64,000 bases of DNA from Streptomyces omiyaensis (GTDB lineage Bacteria; Actinomycetota; Actinomycetes; Streptomycetales; Streptomycetaceae): positions 34,298 to 98,297 of the forward strand of contig NZ_BMVV01000029.1 of assembly GCF_014650895.1 (NCBI RefSeq), given 5' to 3'. Every line of letters starts with the position of its first letter. Within the stretch, counting starts at the first letter, position 1. This document shows, piece by piece, positions 51,394 to 60,570 of this stretch. The position numbers and the translations under genes were made by a program. The notes beneath the pieces were generated by a model that was not told the origin of the DNA, made no database searches, and worked only from the letters and a program-made list of their open reading frames with translations.

Positions 51394-52533
51394 ATGCTGG
51401 ACATCGCCGAAGAGCTGCACCGGTGGGTCGAGCAGGGACGCGACTTCGCGGTGGCCACTGTGGTGGCCGTCGGCGGCAGCGCGCCCCGGCAGCCCGGCGC
51501 CGCCCTCGCCGTCGACGGCGAGGGCACGGCGATCGGTTCGGTCTCCGGCGGGTGCGTGGAGGGCGCGGTGTACGAGCTGTGCCAGACCGCGCTGGAGGAC
51601 GGCAGGACCGTCGTCGAGCGCTTCGGCTACAGCGACGAGGACGCCTTCGCGGTCGGCCTGACCTGCGGCGGCATCATCGACATCCTCGTCACCCCGGTCC
51701 GCGGCGGGGTCTTCCCCGCCGCCCTGGCCGCCGCCGTCTCGGGGGAGGCGGCGGCCCTCGCCAGGATCACCTCCGGCCCCGAGGAGCTGCTCGGCCAGGC
51801 GCTCCTGGTCCACCCCGACGGCTCCTACGAGGGCCGGCTCGGCGGCCACCCCGAACTGGACCGCACCGCCGCCGCCGAGGCCCGGGCGCTGCTCGACGCC
51901 GGCCGCACCGGCACGGTCTCCATCGGCGAGGACGGCAGCCGCTGCGGGCAGCCGCTGACGCTGCTCGTCGAGTCCTCCGTCCCGGCCCCCCGCATGATCG
52001 TCTTCGGTGCCATCGACTTCGCCTCCGCCCTCGTCCGGGTCGGCAAGTTCCTCGGCTACCACGTCACCGTCTGCGACGCCCGCCCCGTCTTCGCGACGAA
52101 GGCCCGCTTCCCCGAGGCCGACGAGATCGTCGTCGAATGGCCCCACCGCTACCTCGCGTCCACCGAGGTCGACGCCCGGACCGTGCTCTGCGTCCTCACC
52201 CACGACGCCAAGTTCGACGTCCCCCTCCTCCAGGCCGCCCTCAGGCTTCCCGTCGCCTACGTCGGCGCGATGGGCTCCCGCCGCACCCACGAGGACCGCA
52301 ACGAGCGGCTCCGCGAGGTCGGCGTCACCGAACTCGAACTCGCCCGCCTGCGCTCCCCGATCGGCCTCGACCTCGGCGCCCGCACCCCCGAGGAGACCGC
52401 CCTGTCGATCGGCGCGGAGATCGTCGCCAACCGGCGCGGCGGCAGCGGCGCCTCCCTCACCGGAGCCCGCACCCCGATCCACCACGACGGCCCGGACGCC
52501 CCGGTCGCGGGCCGCATAGGCTCGGTGGCGTAG
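51394..52533 (+). CDS. xdhC: XdhC/CoxF family maturation factor
   Basis: 379 aa. XdhC proteins bind molybdenum cofactor, sulfurate it and insert it into xanthine dehydrogenase. The N-terminal VATVVAVGGSAPRQPGAALA and SVSGGCVEGAVYE, and the C-terminal Rossmann-like YVGAMGSRRTHEDR with GLDLGARTPEETALSI, are the family hallmarks. AAGGAG precedes the ATG. It follows the permease by 42 bp; final gene of the purine locus. Confidence 0.94.
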   Translation: MLDIAEELHRWVEQGRDFAVATVVAVGGSAPRQPGAALAVDGEGTAIGSVSGGCVEGAVYELCQTALEDGRTVVERFGYSDEDAFAVGLTCGGIIDILVTPVRGGVFPAALAAAVSGEAAALARITSGPEELLGQALLVHPDGSYEGRLGGHPELDRTAAAEARALLDAGRTGTVSIGEDGSRCGQPLTLLVESSVPAPRMIVFGAIDFASALVRVGKFLGYHVTVCDARPVFATKARFPEADEIVVEWPHRYLASTEVDARTVLCVLTHDAKFDVPLLQAALRLPVAYVGAMGSRRTHEDRNERLREVGVTELELARLRSPIGLDLGARTPEETALSIGAEIVANRRGGSGASLTGARTPIHHDGPDAPVAGRIGSVA

Positions 52534-52545
52534 GCCGTTGCCGGC

Positions 52546-53514
52546 TCAGCCCCGCCCCGCCCGGCGCGGGCCGCCGCGCAGGGTCCCGGACGGCGGCACT
52601 CCGTACTCCCGCAGGTGGGCCGCGGCGAAGCGGCCCGGATGGGCGAAGCCCCAGCGGGCGGCGACCGACGCCACCGAGACCGTGTGCGGATCGGACGCCC
52701 GCAGCTCCTCGTGGGCCCGGGCCAGCCTGATTCGGCGCAGATACGCGAGCGGAGTCGTCCCCGCGTGCCGGGCGAAGGCGTACTGCACCGCGCGCGGGGT
52801 CACCGGCACCGCCGCCGCGATGTCGGCGAGCCCGATGTCCCGGTGGGCGTTCTCCTCGACGAAGGCCATCGCCCGGCGCAGCGTGTCGCTGTGCGCGTCC
52901 CGGCCGTCCAGAGGACCGGCACCGTCGTCGAGGACCGTGCTGGGCAGCGAGGCCAGCGCGACCGCGGCCAGGTGCCGGGCCGCGCTCGCCGCCACCAGCT
53001 CCCCGACCTCGCCGGGACCGCCCAGCACCTGGTCGCGCACGTAGGCCACGGCGGAACCCAGCCGCCGGCGGGCCGCCGCGTCGAACGCCCGCTGCCCCGT
53101 GATCCGCACCGGGCCGCGGAAACCCCCGCCGGTGGCGGCCGCCTCGGCGAGCAGACCCGGGTCGAACATCGTGATCGTGTACCGGGCGGAGCGGACCTCG
53201 CCCCGGTACGGCCGGTCGGGCGGCGCCAGCAGGAAGGTCTCCCCGGGTCCGAACAGCCGCTCGCCGCCGCCCGTGGTGTCGGCGAAGCTCCCGGCGTGCA
53301 CCGTCACCAGGCAGATCCGGTTCAGGCACCCGGCGTCGTACGCCATGGGGTAGCCGAACTCCAGCCGGTCCGAGACCAGCCCCGCCGCCTCGCTGCGCGC
53401 GACGCGCGCCCGCGCGTCCTCGGGCCGCCCGCCGATCCGCATCGGCGTGTACGCCTCCGAGAGGAACGCCTCGGTCTCCTCCAGGCTCCCGCTGTCGAAA
53501 CGGAACGACTCCAC
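52546..53514 (-). CDS. AraC family transcriptional regulator
   Basis: 322 aa. An N-terminal cupin-like AraC_binding_2 domain (about 30-180) and a C-terminal double helix-turn-helix (DIGLADIAAAVPVTPRAVQY; VSVASVAARWGFAHPGRFAA). GGGAGG precedes GTG 53514. It converges with XdhC (12-bp gap) and is divergent from the STAS-like gene. Effector unknown. Confidence 0.92.
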   Translation of the reverse strand: MESFRFDSGSLEETEAFLSEAYTPMRIGGRPEDARARVARSEAAGLVSDRLEFGYPMAYDAGCLNRICLVTVHAGSFADTTGGGERLFGPGETFLLAPPDRPYRGEVRSARYTITMFDPGLLAEAAATGGGFRGPVRITGQRAFDAAARRRLGSAVAYVRDQVLGGPGEVGELVAASAARHLAAVALASLPSTVLDDGAGPLDGRDAHSDTLRRAMAFVEENAHRDIGLADIAAAVPVTPRAVQYAFARHAGTTPLAYLRRIRLARAHEELRASDPHTVSVASVAARWGFAHPGRFAAAHLREYGVPPSGTLRGGPRRAGRG

Positions 53515-53721
53515 CGCACGCCTCCCGTCCAGGTTCCGGCGTCCGCCGGACGAAACGACCTGTCCGTCCGGCGAACGACCGCCCCCGTCCGCACGTCACT
53601 CCCGCCAGTCTCCCCGGAAGATGGAGACGCCGCCCCCCCGGCGTCCCCGCGGAACGTCCTGCGGGAGGGTGCGGCCTCGGGGCGGTACCGGGACGGGCCC
53701 GGAGGAAGGGCCGGGGACACC

Positions 53722-54024
53722 GTGCCCGAACATGCGGAGGCGACCGTGCTCCTGACCCACCACCGCGACGGCGACACGCTCGTGGTCGAGCTCCGGCGGG
53801 AACTGGACGTCACCACCCGGGCCCCCGCCGTCCTGCGGATCCAGGCGCTCGTCGCGGCCCACCGGCCGCGCCGCGTCCGGCTGCGCCTGCCCTCGGAACG
53901 CCCCGGCCCGGCCACCCTCAGCGCCCTCGCCCGCGCCCGGAGCCTCTGCGACGCCCTGGGCGTCCCGCTCACGGCCGTCGCCGGGGAGCGGCCCGGCGCC
54001 CTTCGCCTGCCCGGGACCGGCTGA
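53722..54024 (+). CDS. STAS-like protein lacking the phosphorylated serine
   Basis: 100 aa. GDTLVVELRRELDVTTRAPA and LGVPLTAVAGERPGALRLPG follow the pattern of Streptomyces anti-sigma-factor-antagonist-like proteins. The usual phospho-acceptor DSSGL segment is replaced by LPSERPGPATLSAL, so the switch serine is missing. Starts GTG 53722 or GTG 53746, the latter with better spaced GGAGG; I list the longer. Could bind a partner constitutively. Between an AraC and a ROK gene, no operon partner. The gap 54025-54297 after it shows only GC-rich sequence with no recognisable feature. Confidence 0.65.
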   Translation: MPEHAEATVLLTHHRDGDTLVVELRRELDVTTRAPAVLRIQALVAAHRPRRVRLRLPSERPGPATLSALARARSLCDALGVPLTAVAGERPGALRLPGTG

Positions 54025-54297
54025 TGGGAACCGGGAGGGCCGGGGCGTCCCGGTACCGGCCGCGGCCGGAGGGAGGGTGAGGGACGTCCCCCTGGTCCGG
54101 GAGGCGCAGTCCGTGCCGGCCCGCCCCGGACGGGCCCGCCCCCGTCCGAGGGCCGGGACCGCCGCCACGCGCACGACCGCGCCCCGTCCTCCTCGGCCGG
54201 CGGGCCGAGGGGACGCCGCCGTCGCGGACGCCGTGCAGGACGCGGAGCCGGCGCGCCGTCGGGGACCGCCGGGGCGTGGCGGCCGGGGCGCTCCGGG

Positions 54298-55611
54298 TCA
54301 GTGCGCGGTGCGCTCCCGTACGTTCTCCGCCCAGGCGGGGGCCTCCTCCACGGGGCCGGGCTCCTCGCGGCGGCCGCCGCGGTCGAAGAAGTCCGCCAGC
54401 GGGAGGATCGCCGCGCCGACGGTGACCGCGTCCGGGCCGAGGGCGCTCATGCCGAGCGTGACCCGGGCCGCCGGGTACGCCAGGGCGTACGCGCGCGCGT
54501 GCTCCTCGACGGCGGCCAGGAAACGGGTGCCGAGGAGCAGTCCCGCCCAGCCGCCGACGAGGATCCGCTCCGGCTGGAAGAGGTTGATCAGATCGGCGAA
54601 GCCCGCCCCCAGGTACTCGGCGGTCTCGGCCAGGACCGCGAGCGCCGCCGGGTCCGGCTCGCCGCCCTCCCCGGGGTGGGCGGCGGCCGCCATCGCCGCG
54701 AGGGCGGTCTCCTCGTCGGCTCCGGCCGGGGGCTCGCCGCCGGCCTCCCGCCACCGTTCGAGCAGCGCCGAGGCGCCGGCGTACGCCTCCAGGCAGCCCT
54801 GGGCGCCGCAGCGGCAGCGGCGGCCCCTGACCCGCACCTTCAGGTGGCCCCACTCCAGGGCCCGGCCGGGGGACGGGGGGTCGCTCGTCACGCAGGCGCC
54901 GACGCCGGAGCCGAAGAGGACCACGACGGCGCTGGCCGCGCCCCGGCCGGCGCCGAACCACATCTCGGCCTGGCCCAGGGTCTTGGCGCCGTTGTCGATC
55001 CGGAAGGGCACCCCGGCGGGCAGGTCGACCGCCTCGCGGAGCAGCCGCTCCAGCGGCACCGCGTCCCAGCCGATGGTCTGGCCGTGCACCACGGCGCCGC
55101 CCTCCCCGCCGTCACCGGGGTGCTCGACGATGCCGGGGACGCCGATGCCGACGCCGAGCAGCGCCTCGGCGGGGACGCCGGCCGTGCGCAGCACCTCGGC
55201 GACCCCCTCGCGGATGTGGCCGACGACGACCCCGACGTCGTACCGCTCGCCGTCCTCCGCCGCCGGGTCCAGGGGGCGCTCGGTGCGGGCGAGCTCGGTG
55301 AGGGTGAGGTCGAAGAGCTCGATCCTGACCCGGGTCTCGCCGACGTCCACGCCGATCATGCGGCCGCTGGCGGGGGCGACCCGCAGCAGGATCCGGGGGC
55401 GCCCGCCCGCCGAGTCGACGCTGCCGGCCTCCTCGACGAGCCCCTCGGCGACCAGCTCCGCGACCACGTTGCTGATCGAGCCGGAGCTGAGTCCGGTGGC
55501 GGGGCCGAGCGAGAAACGGCTCATGGGGCCGTCGAAGTAGAGCCGCCGCAGGACCGCGGTGCGGTTCTCGCGCCGCAGGTCCCGCACGGTCCGGCCGTTC
55601 GGTCTGGTCAC
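54298..55611 (-). CDS. ROK family transcriptional regulator/kinase-like
   Basis: 437 aa. An N-terminal winged helix (LRRENRTAVLRRLYFDGPMS; GLSSGSISNVVAEL) is fused to a ROK domain with GVDVGETRVRIELFD and the zinc motif WGHLKVRVRGRRCRCGAQGC. The CxCGxxGC and the His match repressors of the NagC/XylR type that sense a sugar. GAGGGG precedes GTG 55611. No sugar genes adjoin. Confidence 0.92.
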   Translation of the reverse strand: MTRPNGRTVRDLRRENRTAVLRRLYFDGPMSRFSLGPATGLSSGSISNVVAELVAEGLVEEAGSVDSAGGRPRILLRVAPASGRMIGVDVGETRVRIELFDLTLTELARTERPLDPAAEDGERYDVGVVVGHIREGVAEVLRTAGVPAEALLGVGIGVPGIVEHPGDGGEGGAVVHGQTIGWDAVPLERLLREAVDLPAGVPFRIDNGAKTLGQAEMWFGAGRGAASAVVVLFGSGVGACVTSDPPSPGRALEWGHLKVRVRGRRCRCGAQGCLEAYAGASALLERWREAGGEPPAGADEETALAAMAAAAHPGEGGEPDPAALAVLAETAEYLGAGFADLINLFQPERILVGGWAGLLLGTRFLAAVEEHARAYALAYPAARVTLGMSALGPDAVTVGAAILPLADFFDRGGRREEPGPVEEAPAWAENVRERTAH

Positions 55612-55659
55612 TGGGGCCCCTCGCGGTAGTGGTCCATCGGGCGGTGGGTCCGGGCCGCC

Positions 55660-56265
55660 TCAGGCCCGGCGCAGCCCGCTGAGCAGCAGCTCGGCCAGCT
55701 GGTCGTACGCCTCGGCGTCCGCGAGGCCGGTGGCGGAGGCCACCTGCCGCCGCTGGATGCGGACCATCACCGAGGCGATGACGTCGGCGGCGAAGGCCAC
55801 GTGGACCTCCCGGAAGACGCCGGCGCTGACGCCCTCCTCGATGAGCTGCTGCACCCGGCCGGCGGCGGCCCGGGTGTTCCGCTCGTACACCTCGGCGGCC
55901 GGCTCGAAGGCGGCCACGTCGTCGAAGAACTGCGGGGAGACCGGCGCCAGCTCGGCGGAGACGGCCCGGAGGTAGGCGGAGAGCCGCTCGGCCGGGCCGC
56001 TCGCGGCGGCGAGGACGGCCTCGACGCGGGCCGTGGCCCGCCGGAAGAAGTGCACGACGGCCGCCCTGACCAGCTGCTCCTTGCTGCCGGCCAGGCCGTA
56101 CAGGGTGCGCTTGGAGCAGTGCAGCCGCGCGGCGAGGTCGTCCAGCGTGAGCCGGGAGAAGCCCTCGCCGACGAGCAGGGCGACCAGGTCCTCGAAGAGG
56201 GCGGAACGGCGCGCCGCTCCGCGGCCCGTGAGCTTCGGGGCGTCGGCGGCGGAGGTCTCGATCAC
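55660..56265 (-). CDS. TetR family transcriptional regulator
   Basis: 201 aa. The N-terminal helix-turn-helix reads LTLDDLAARLHCSKRTLYGL; the rest is a helical ligand domain. Likely leaderless: CATACT (56272-56277, minus strand) ends 6 nt before GTG 56265. It is divergent from an acyl-CoA dehydrogenase gene with a palindrome in the 116-bp gap, so it likely represses that gene and responds to an acyl-CoA or fatty acid. Confidence 0.9.
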   Translation of the reverse strand: MIETSAADAPKLTGRGAARRSALFEDLVALLVGEGFSRLTLDDLAARLHCSKRTLYGLAGSKEQLVRAAVVHFFRRATARVEAVLAAASGPAERLSAYLRAVSAELAPVSPQFFDDVAAFEPAAEVYERNTRAAAGRVQQLIEEGVSAGVFREVHVAFAADVIASVMVRIQRRQVASATGLADAEAYDQLAELLLSGLRRA

Positions 56266-56331
56266 CCGAACAGTATGCCGGGCCGGAGGGCCGGAGGAGT
56301 TACGTCCGCGGAGTCATGCGCTATTTTTAGC

Positions 56332-56357
56332 GGTACTGGAGTACCCGTCCGAGTACC
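56332..56357. promoter_or_regulatory. Candidate TetR operator: GGTACT-GG-AGTACC plus a third half-site
   Basis: A perfect 14-bp palindrome (56332-56345) and a further GAGTACC (56351-56357), preceded by CGCTA-TTTT-TAGCG (56319-56332) that could be the -10 area. It lies 37 bp before the dehydrogenase ATG. Confidence 0.55.
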
Positions 56358-56381
56358 ACTTTGCGCGCCGATGGAGTCGCC

Positions 56382-57536
56382 ATGGATGTCGACCGCCTGC
56401 TTCCCACCCCCGAGGCGGCGGACCTCATCGCCCTCACCCGCGAGATCGCCGACAACGAGCTCTCGCCCCGGGTGGACGCACACGAGGCCGCCGAGACCTA
56501 TCCCGAGGGTCTCTTCACCACGCTCGGCCGGGCCGGCCTGCTCGGCCTCGCCTACCCCGAGGAGTACGGCGGCGGCGGCCAGCCGTACGAGGTCTACCTC
56601 CAGGTCCTGGAGGAGCTGGCCGCCCGCTGGGCGGCCGTCGCCGTCGCCACCAGCGTCCACACGCTGGCCTGCCACCCGCTGTACGCCTTCGGCACCGACG
56701 CGCAGAAGGAGCGCTGGCTCCCCTCGATGCTGGAGGGCCGCCTCGTCGGCGGTTACAGCCTCTCCGAGCCGCAGGCCGGCTCGGACGCCGCCGCCCTCGC
56801 CTGCAAGGCGGAGCGACAGGAGGACGGCGGCGGCTACCGGATCACCGGCACCAAGGCGTGGATCACCCACGGCGGCAAGGCCGGCTTCTACGCCCTCTTC
56901 GCCCGCACCGCCCCCGGCGGCCACGGCATCTCCTGCTTCCTCGCCCCCGGCGAGACCGAGGGCCTCTCCTTCGGCGCCCCCGAGCGCAAGATGGGCCTCC
57001 AGGCGGTCCCCACCACCTCCGCCTACTGGGACGGGGCCCTCATCGGGGAGGACCGGCTCATCGGCACCGAGGGCCAGGGCCTCCAGATCGCCTTCAGCGC
57101 CCTCGACAACGGCCGCCTCGGCATCGCCGCCTGCGCCACCGGCCTGGCCCAGGCCGCCCTGGACGCAGCCGTCGACTACGCCAACGAGCGCACCACCTTC
57201 GGCCGCCGGATCGTCGACCACCAGGGCCTCGGCTTCCTCCTCGCCGACATGGCCGCCGCCGTCGACGCGGCTCGCGCCACCTACCTGGACGCCGCCCGCC
57301 GCCGCGACCTCGGCCGCCCCTTCAGCCGCCAGGCCAGCGCCGCGAAGCTGATCGCCACGGACACCGCGATGAAGGTGACCACGGACGCGGTCCAGGTCCT
57401 CGGCGGCTACGGCTACACCCGCGACTTCCCGGTCGAGCGCTACATGCGCGAGGCGAAGATCATGCAGATCTTCGAGGGCACGAACCAGATCCAGCGCCTC
57501 GTCATCAGCCGGGGGCTGGCGCGCCCGGAGAAGTAG
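56382..57536 (+). CDS. Acyl-CoA dehydrogenase
   Basis: 384 aa. The flavin-binding YSLSEPQAGSDAAALA (about 124-140), TGTKAWITHGG, and the C-terminal VLGGYGYTRDFPVERYMREA with catalytic Glu in IFEGTNQIQ are standard. It makes trans-2-enoyl-CoA and passes electrons to ETF; etfAB lie 5 kb away. ATG 56382 with GGAG upstream. Paired with a divergent TetR regulator. Chain length unknown. Confidence 0.94.
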   Translation: MDVDRLLPTPEAADLIALTREIADNELSPRVDAHEAAETYPEGLFTTLGRAGLLGLAYPEEYGGGGQPYEVYLQVLEELAARWAAVAVATSVHTLACHPLYAFGTDAQKERWLPSMLEGRLVGGYSLSEPQAGSDAAALACKAERQEDGGGYRITGTKAWITHGGKAGFYALFARTAPGGHGISCFLAPGETEGLSFGAPERKMGLQAVPTTSAYWDGALIGEDRLIGTEGQGLQIAFSALDNGRLGIAACATGLAQAALDAAVDYANERTTFGRRIVDHQGLGFLLADMAAAVDAARATYLDAARRRDLGRPFSRQASAAKLIATDTAMKVTTDAVQVLGGYGYTRDFPVERYMREAKIMQIFEGTNQIQRLVISRGLARPEK

Positions 57537-57624
57537 CGGCCGCCGGCCGCGGGCCGGGGCGGACGCCGGCCCCGGCGGCGCCGGCCGGGGCCGCCCCGCG
57601 GGGAGGGGGGCGGGGCCGCCGCCC

Positions 57625-57630
57625 TAAAAT
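57625..57630 (+). promoter_or_regulatory. -10 element TAAAAT of the EEP gene
   Basis: TAAAAT stands out in a region otherwise almost pure G/C and lies 49 nt before ATG 57680. Confidence 0.5.
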
Positions 57631-57679
57631 GATCACCTTCGGCGGCGCGGAGGAGCCCGCCCCTGCTCCGAGGGGGGCC

Positions 57680-58762
57680 ATGAGGAAGAGGCTGGTCATC
57701 GGCGTGCTCGCGGCGGTGGTGGCCCTGCTGGCGGGCGTCGTCGTCGCGACGGTCGCCCCGAAGTCCCCGCAGGCCCCGAAGGGTTCGCCGGCCGTCGGGT
57801 TCACGGCGTGGACGTGGAACGTCTCCGGCCACAGGTTGAACGGCGGAGCCACGGACAACGGTCTGGTCGAGGCGGCGGTGAAGTCGATCAGGAAGCCCGG
57901 AAGCGCCGTGGACTTCGCCTCGTTCAACGAGATCTGCTACGGCCAGTACCGGAGGATCCGGGCGGAACTGGCGGGCTGGAACCCGGACAACACGAACTAC
58001 GCCCGGTTCCAGGAGGCCGTCCCGGCGGACAGCACCGACCTCTCCGGCGCCCCGATCTGCCGCGGCGAGGCGTTCGGCAAGGCGGTCTTCAGCCGGCACG
58101 CGCTCGGCGACGCCGAGTACCGCACCTTCGAGCAGGAGAGCGGCATCTTCTACCGGTCCGGCGACGGCGTCCGGCACCCCGTGCGCAACGGGGTGCTCTG
58201 CGTGCCGACGGCGGACCGGCCGGCCATGAAGTTCTGCTCGGTCCACATCGGCCCGATCTCGACCAGGGCGAAGCCGTACGGCTACCGCCAGCTGATCGAA
58301 CTGGACACCCTCCTGGACGGGTTCGCCCGCGCAGGGGAGACGTACATGGTGGCCGGCGACTTCAACGCCCGGCAGTACTACAGGCGCCTGGACAGGTTCT
58401 ACGACAAGGACGTCGTGCTCCCCGGCCGTCCCGACGACGAGCCCAACCGCGGCGCGCACCGCGAACTCGACGACACCGACCCCGTCTGCGCCGGCTACGG
58501 CGAATGGACCGCCGACGGCCGGTCCGCCGACGGCGCCGCCGGACGGGAGCAGGACTGCGGGGCGAAGCCCAAGATCGACATGATCTTCGTCCGCACGGAC
58601 CGGCTCGCCTCGCGCGACTACTCCGCCGACGCCGAACCCGTCCCCGACTGCCGCAAGGTGAGGAACGGCAGGACCGTCCCCGGCTCCGTCGTGCCCTGCT
58701 CCGACCACCGGGCGGTGGTCGGGCGGGCCACGCTCCTCGTCGACCCGCCCGCCGCGGAGTAG
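57680..58762 (+). CDS. Secreted/anchored endonuclease-exonuclease-phosphatase (EEP) family protein
   Basis: 360 aa. A single N-terminal hydrophobic segment (LVIGVLAAVVALLAGVVVAT) acts as signal or anchor. The EEP fold has FNEICYGQY (Mg Glu), GDFNARQYY, and a C-terminal CSDHRAVVGRA with catalytic His-Asp. Substrate could be nucleic acid, phospholipid or phosphate ester; extracellular DNase is a guess. GAGGGGGG precedes the ATG; a TAAAAT at 57625-57630 is a likely -10. The 143-bp gap before it is strongly GC-rich with several possible hairpins. Confidence 0.85.
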   Translation: MRKRLVIGVLAAVVALLAGVVVATVAPKSPQAPKGSPAVGFTAWTWNVSGHRLNGGATDNGLVEAAVKSIRKPGSAVDFASFNEICYGQYRRIRAELAGWNPDNTNYARFQEAVPADSTDLSGAPICRGEAFGKAVFSRHALGDAEYRTFEQESGIFYRSGDGVRHPVRNGVLCVPTADRPAMKFCSVHIGPISTRAKPYGYRQLIELDTLLDGFARAGETYMVAGDFNARQYYRRLDRFYDKDVVLPGRPDDEPNRGAHRELDDTDPVCAGYGEWTADGRSADGAAGREQDCGAKPKIDMIFVRTDRLASRDYSADAEPVPDCRKVRNGRTVPGSVVPCSDHRAVVGRATLLVDPPAAE

Positions 58763-58828
58763 AGGAGCGGCGGCCGTCCCGTAGTGATTTCGTATTGAAC
58801 CAGTTGGGGCGTATGCTCGGTCCAGCCA

Positions 58829-58869
58829 CCCCGGTTCGCCTGTGTTCCCCCGTTTCAGGCGGACCGGGG
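58829..58869. terminator. Bidirectional hairpin between convergent genes
   Basis: 14-bp arms CCCCGGTTCGCCTG and CAGGCGGACCGGGG pair with a single T-G mismatch across a 13-nt loop, between the EEP and HbpS stops. GGCTTTTCC follows on the plus strand. Confidence 0.7.
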
Positions 58870-58885
58870 TCCGGCTTTTCCCGGA

Positions 58886-59443
58886 CTACTGCGCCAGGGC
58901 GGCCACGCCCGCCCGCGCGAACTCCTCGTCCAGATCGCCCGAGGGCGCACCCGCCACGCCGATGCCGGCGACCGGGGCGCCGTCGGCGGTGACCGGGGCG
59001 CCGCCGCCGAGGAAGAGGGTGCCCGGGACGTCCTTCAGGTGCGGGGCCCGGTCCAGCCGGCCGGCGAGCACCGAGGTCGGGGCGTTCCAGGAGACGGCGG
59101 TGTACGCCTTGCGGATCGCCGACTCGTAGGACTGCGGGCCGGCACCGTCGCCGCGCAGGGTGACGACGGCGCGGCCGTCGCGGTCGACGACGGCGACGGT
59201 CACCCGCTGGTTCTCCTTCTCCGCGGCCTCCAGGGCGGCCCCGGCCGCCTCGGTCGCGGCGGCGACCGTCAGACGGGAGACGGAGGCCGTGTTCCCGCTC
59301 TTCGCCCCGGCGGCGGCCGCGGGGGCGGCGGCCCGACCGCCGCCGGCGCTCGCGGAGTAGGCGCCGACCCCGGCCAGGCCGAGGGCGACGACCGCGCCAC
59401 CGGTGATCAGACGGGTCCGGCGGTCCTTCTTCACGTGCTTCAC
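58886..59443 (-). CDS. hbpS: HbpS-like extracellular heme-binding protein (GlcG/HbpS family)
   Basis: 185 aa with a signal peptide (LITGGAVVALGLAGVGAYSASA) and the HbpS domain: VTVAVVDRDGRAVVTLRGDG, GPQSYESAIRKAYTAVSWN, GTLFLGGGAPVTADG, GIGVAGAPSGDLDE. Streptomyces reticuli HbpS binds heme and iron and modulates the SenS/SenR system; no senS or senR is adjacent here. GTG 59443 is chosen with GGAAG upstream; a second in-frame GTG lies 9 bp inside. The gap 59444-59735 shows nothing distinctive. Confidence 0.9.
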   Translation of the reverse strand: MKHVKKDRRTRLITGGAVVALGLAGVGAYSASAGGGRAAAPAAAAGAKSGNTASVSRLTVAAATEAAGAALEAAEKENQRVTVAVVDRDGRAVVTLRGDGAGPQSYESAIRKAYTAVSWNAPTSVLAGRLDRAPHLKDVPGTLFLGGGAPVTADGAPVAGIGVAGAPSGDLDEEFARAGVAALAQ

Positions 59444-59735
59444 AGGGCTTCCGCTCCACAGGTCGGGGGGTGTCGGAGCCGGGGATCGGCCGACGCCCCA
59501 TCCTCGGACCGCCGGCGGGCCGGGACGGTCGGCGCACCGGCTGCGGGCCGCGGGCGGATCGGTGGACCCGGGGGTCGGCCGATCGGATGACCCCGGCCCC
59601 GTGTCCGGCGCGCACGGGGTTCTATGGTGGCGGCGCAGATCGCGCAGACCGCGCGGTCCCCCCGCGGGGACGCGCCCCCGGCCCGGCGGCCAACCCGCCG
59701 GCAGGGTCACCCGCACGACACGAACGAGGAGTTCC

Positions 59736-60497
59736 ATGGACATCGCCGGCTCCGCCGCTCTCGTCACCGGTGCCGCCTCCGGGCTCGGTGCCGCCACCGC
59801 CGAGGCGCTCGCCGCCCGCGGCGCCACGGTCTACGGGCTGGACCTGGAGAAGGCGGTCGCCGCCGCCGGGGACCTGCCCGAGGGCGTGCGGCTGATCGCG
59901 GCCGACGTCACCGACGAGGAGCAGGTCCGCGCCGCGCTCGCGGAGGCCGACGCCGACGGGGCCGAGCTGCGGCTCGCCGTGAACTGCGCCGGGATCGCCC
60001 CCTCCGCCCGCGTCCTGGGCCGCAAGGGCCCGCACGACCTCGACCTGTTCCGCGCCGTCGTGGACGTCAACCTGATCGGCACCTTCAACGTGATGCGGCT
60101 CGCCGCCGAGGCCATCGCCCGGCACGAGCCCGACGCGCACGGACAGCGCGGCCTCGTGGTCAACACCGCCTCGATCGCCGCCTTCGAGGGCCAGGTCGGG
60201 CAGATCGCCTACGCCGCCTCCAAGGCCGGGGTCGCCGGCATGACCATCACCGCCGCCCGCGACCTGGCCCAGTACGGCATCCGGGTCGTCACCGTCGCCC
60301 CCGGCATCGTGGACACCCCGATGATGGCCGGCTTCAGCGAGGAGATCCGGGCCGGGCTCGCCGCGAGCGTCACCTTCCCCCAGCGCCTCGCCCGGCCGGA
60401 GGAGTACGCCCGCCTGATCACCATGGTCGCCGAGCACGACTACCTCAACGGGGAGACGATCCGGATGGACGGCGCGCTGCGGATGGCCGCCCGCTGA
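59736..60497 (+). CDS. Short-chain dehydrogenase/reductase (3-hydroxyacyl-CoA dehydrogenase type II-like)
   Basis: 253 aa. NAD-binding TGAASGLG (about 11-18), active-site Ser in NTASIAAFEG, and YAASKAG with catalytic Tyr and Lys. NCAGIAPSARVLGRKG and VDVNLIGTFNVMRL resemble HSD17B10-type 3-hydroxyacyl-CoA dehydrogenases, fitting the fatty-acid theme of the neighbourhood. GAGGAG precedes the ATG. Confidence 0.93.
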   Translation: MDIAGSAALVTGAASGLGAATAEALAARGATVYGLDLEKAVAAAGDLPEGVRLIAADVTDEEQVRAALAEADADGAELRLAVNCAGIAPSARVLGRKGPHDLDLFRAVVDVNLIGTFNVMRLAAEAIARHEPDAHGQRGLVVNTASIAAFEGQVGQIAYAASKAGVAGMTITAARDLAQYGIRVVTVAPGIVDTPMMAGFSEEIRAGLAASVTFPQRLARPEEYARLITMVAEHDYLNGETIRMDGALRMAAR

Positions 60498-60514
60498 CCC
60501 GCACCCCGCGCAGA

Positions 60515-60548
60515 GCACTCGGTGCCGGAGAATTCCGGCACCGAGTGC
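60515..60548. promoter_or_regulatory. 34-nt perfect inverted repeat upstream of TetR (operator and/or terminator)
   Basis: 15-bp arms GCACTCGGTGCCGGA and TCCGGCACCGAGTGC with spacer GAAT, 17 bp after the SDR stop and 34 bp before the TetR ATG. The right arm includes GGCACCGAGTGCC, nearly identical to the palindrome before the DUF35 gene, so it probably doubles as the TetR operator. Confidence 0.65.
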
Positions 60549-60570
60549 CGCACGGGGCCGTTCCCGGTGT

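Noticed and set aside
58812..58869. Small RNA with -10 TATGCT and hairpin 3' end
   Set aside because: No -35 at suitable spacing (a TTGAAC lies only 11 bp away) and the hairpin is well explained as a shared terminator of convergent genes.
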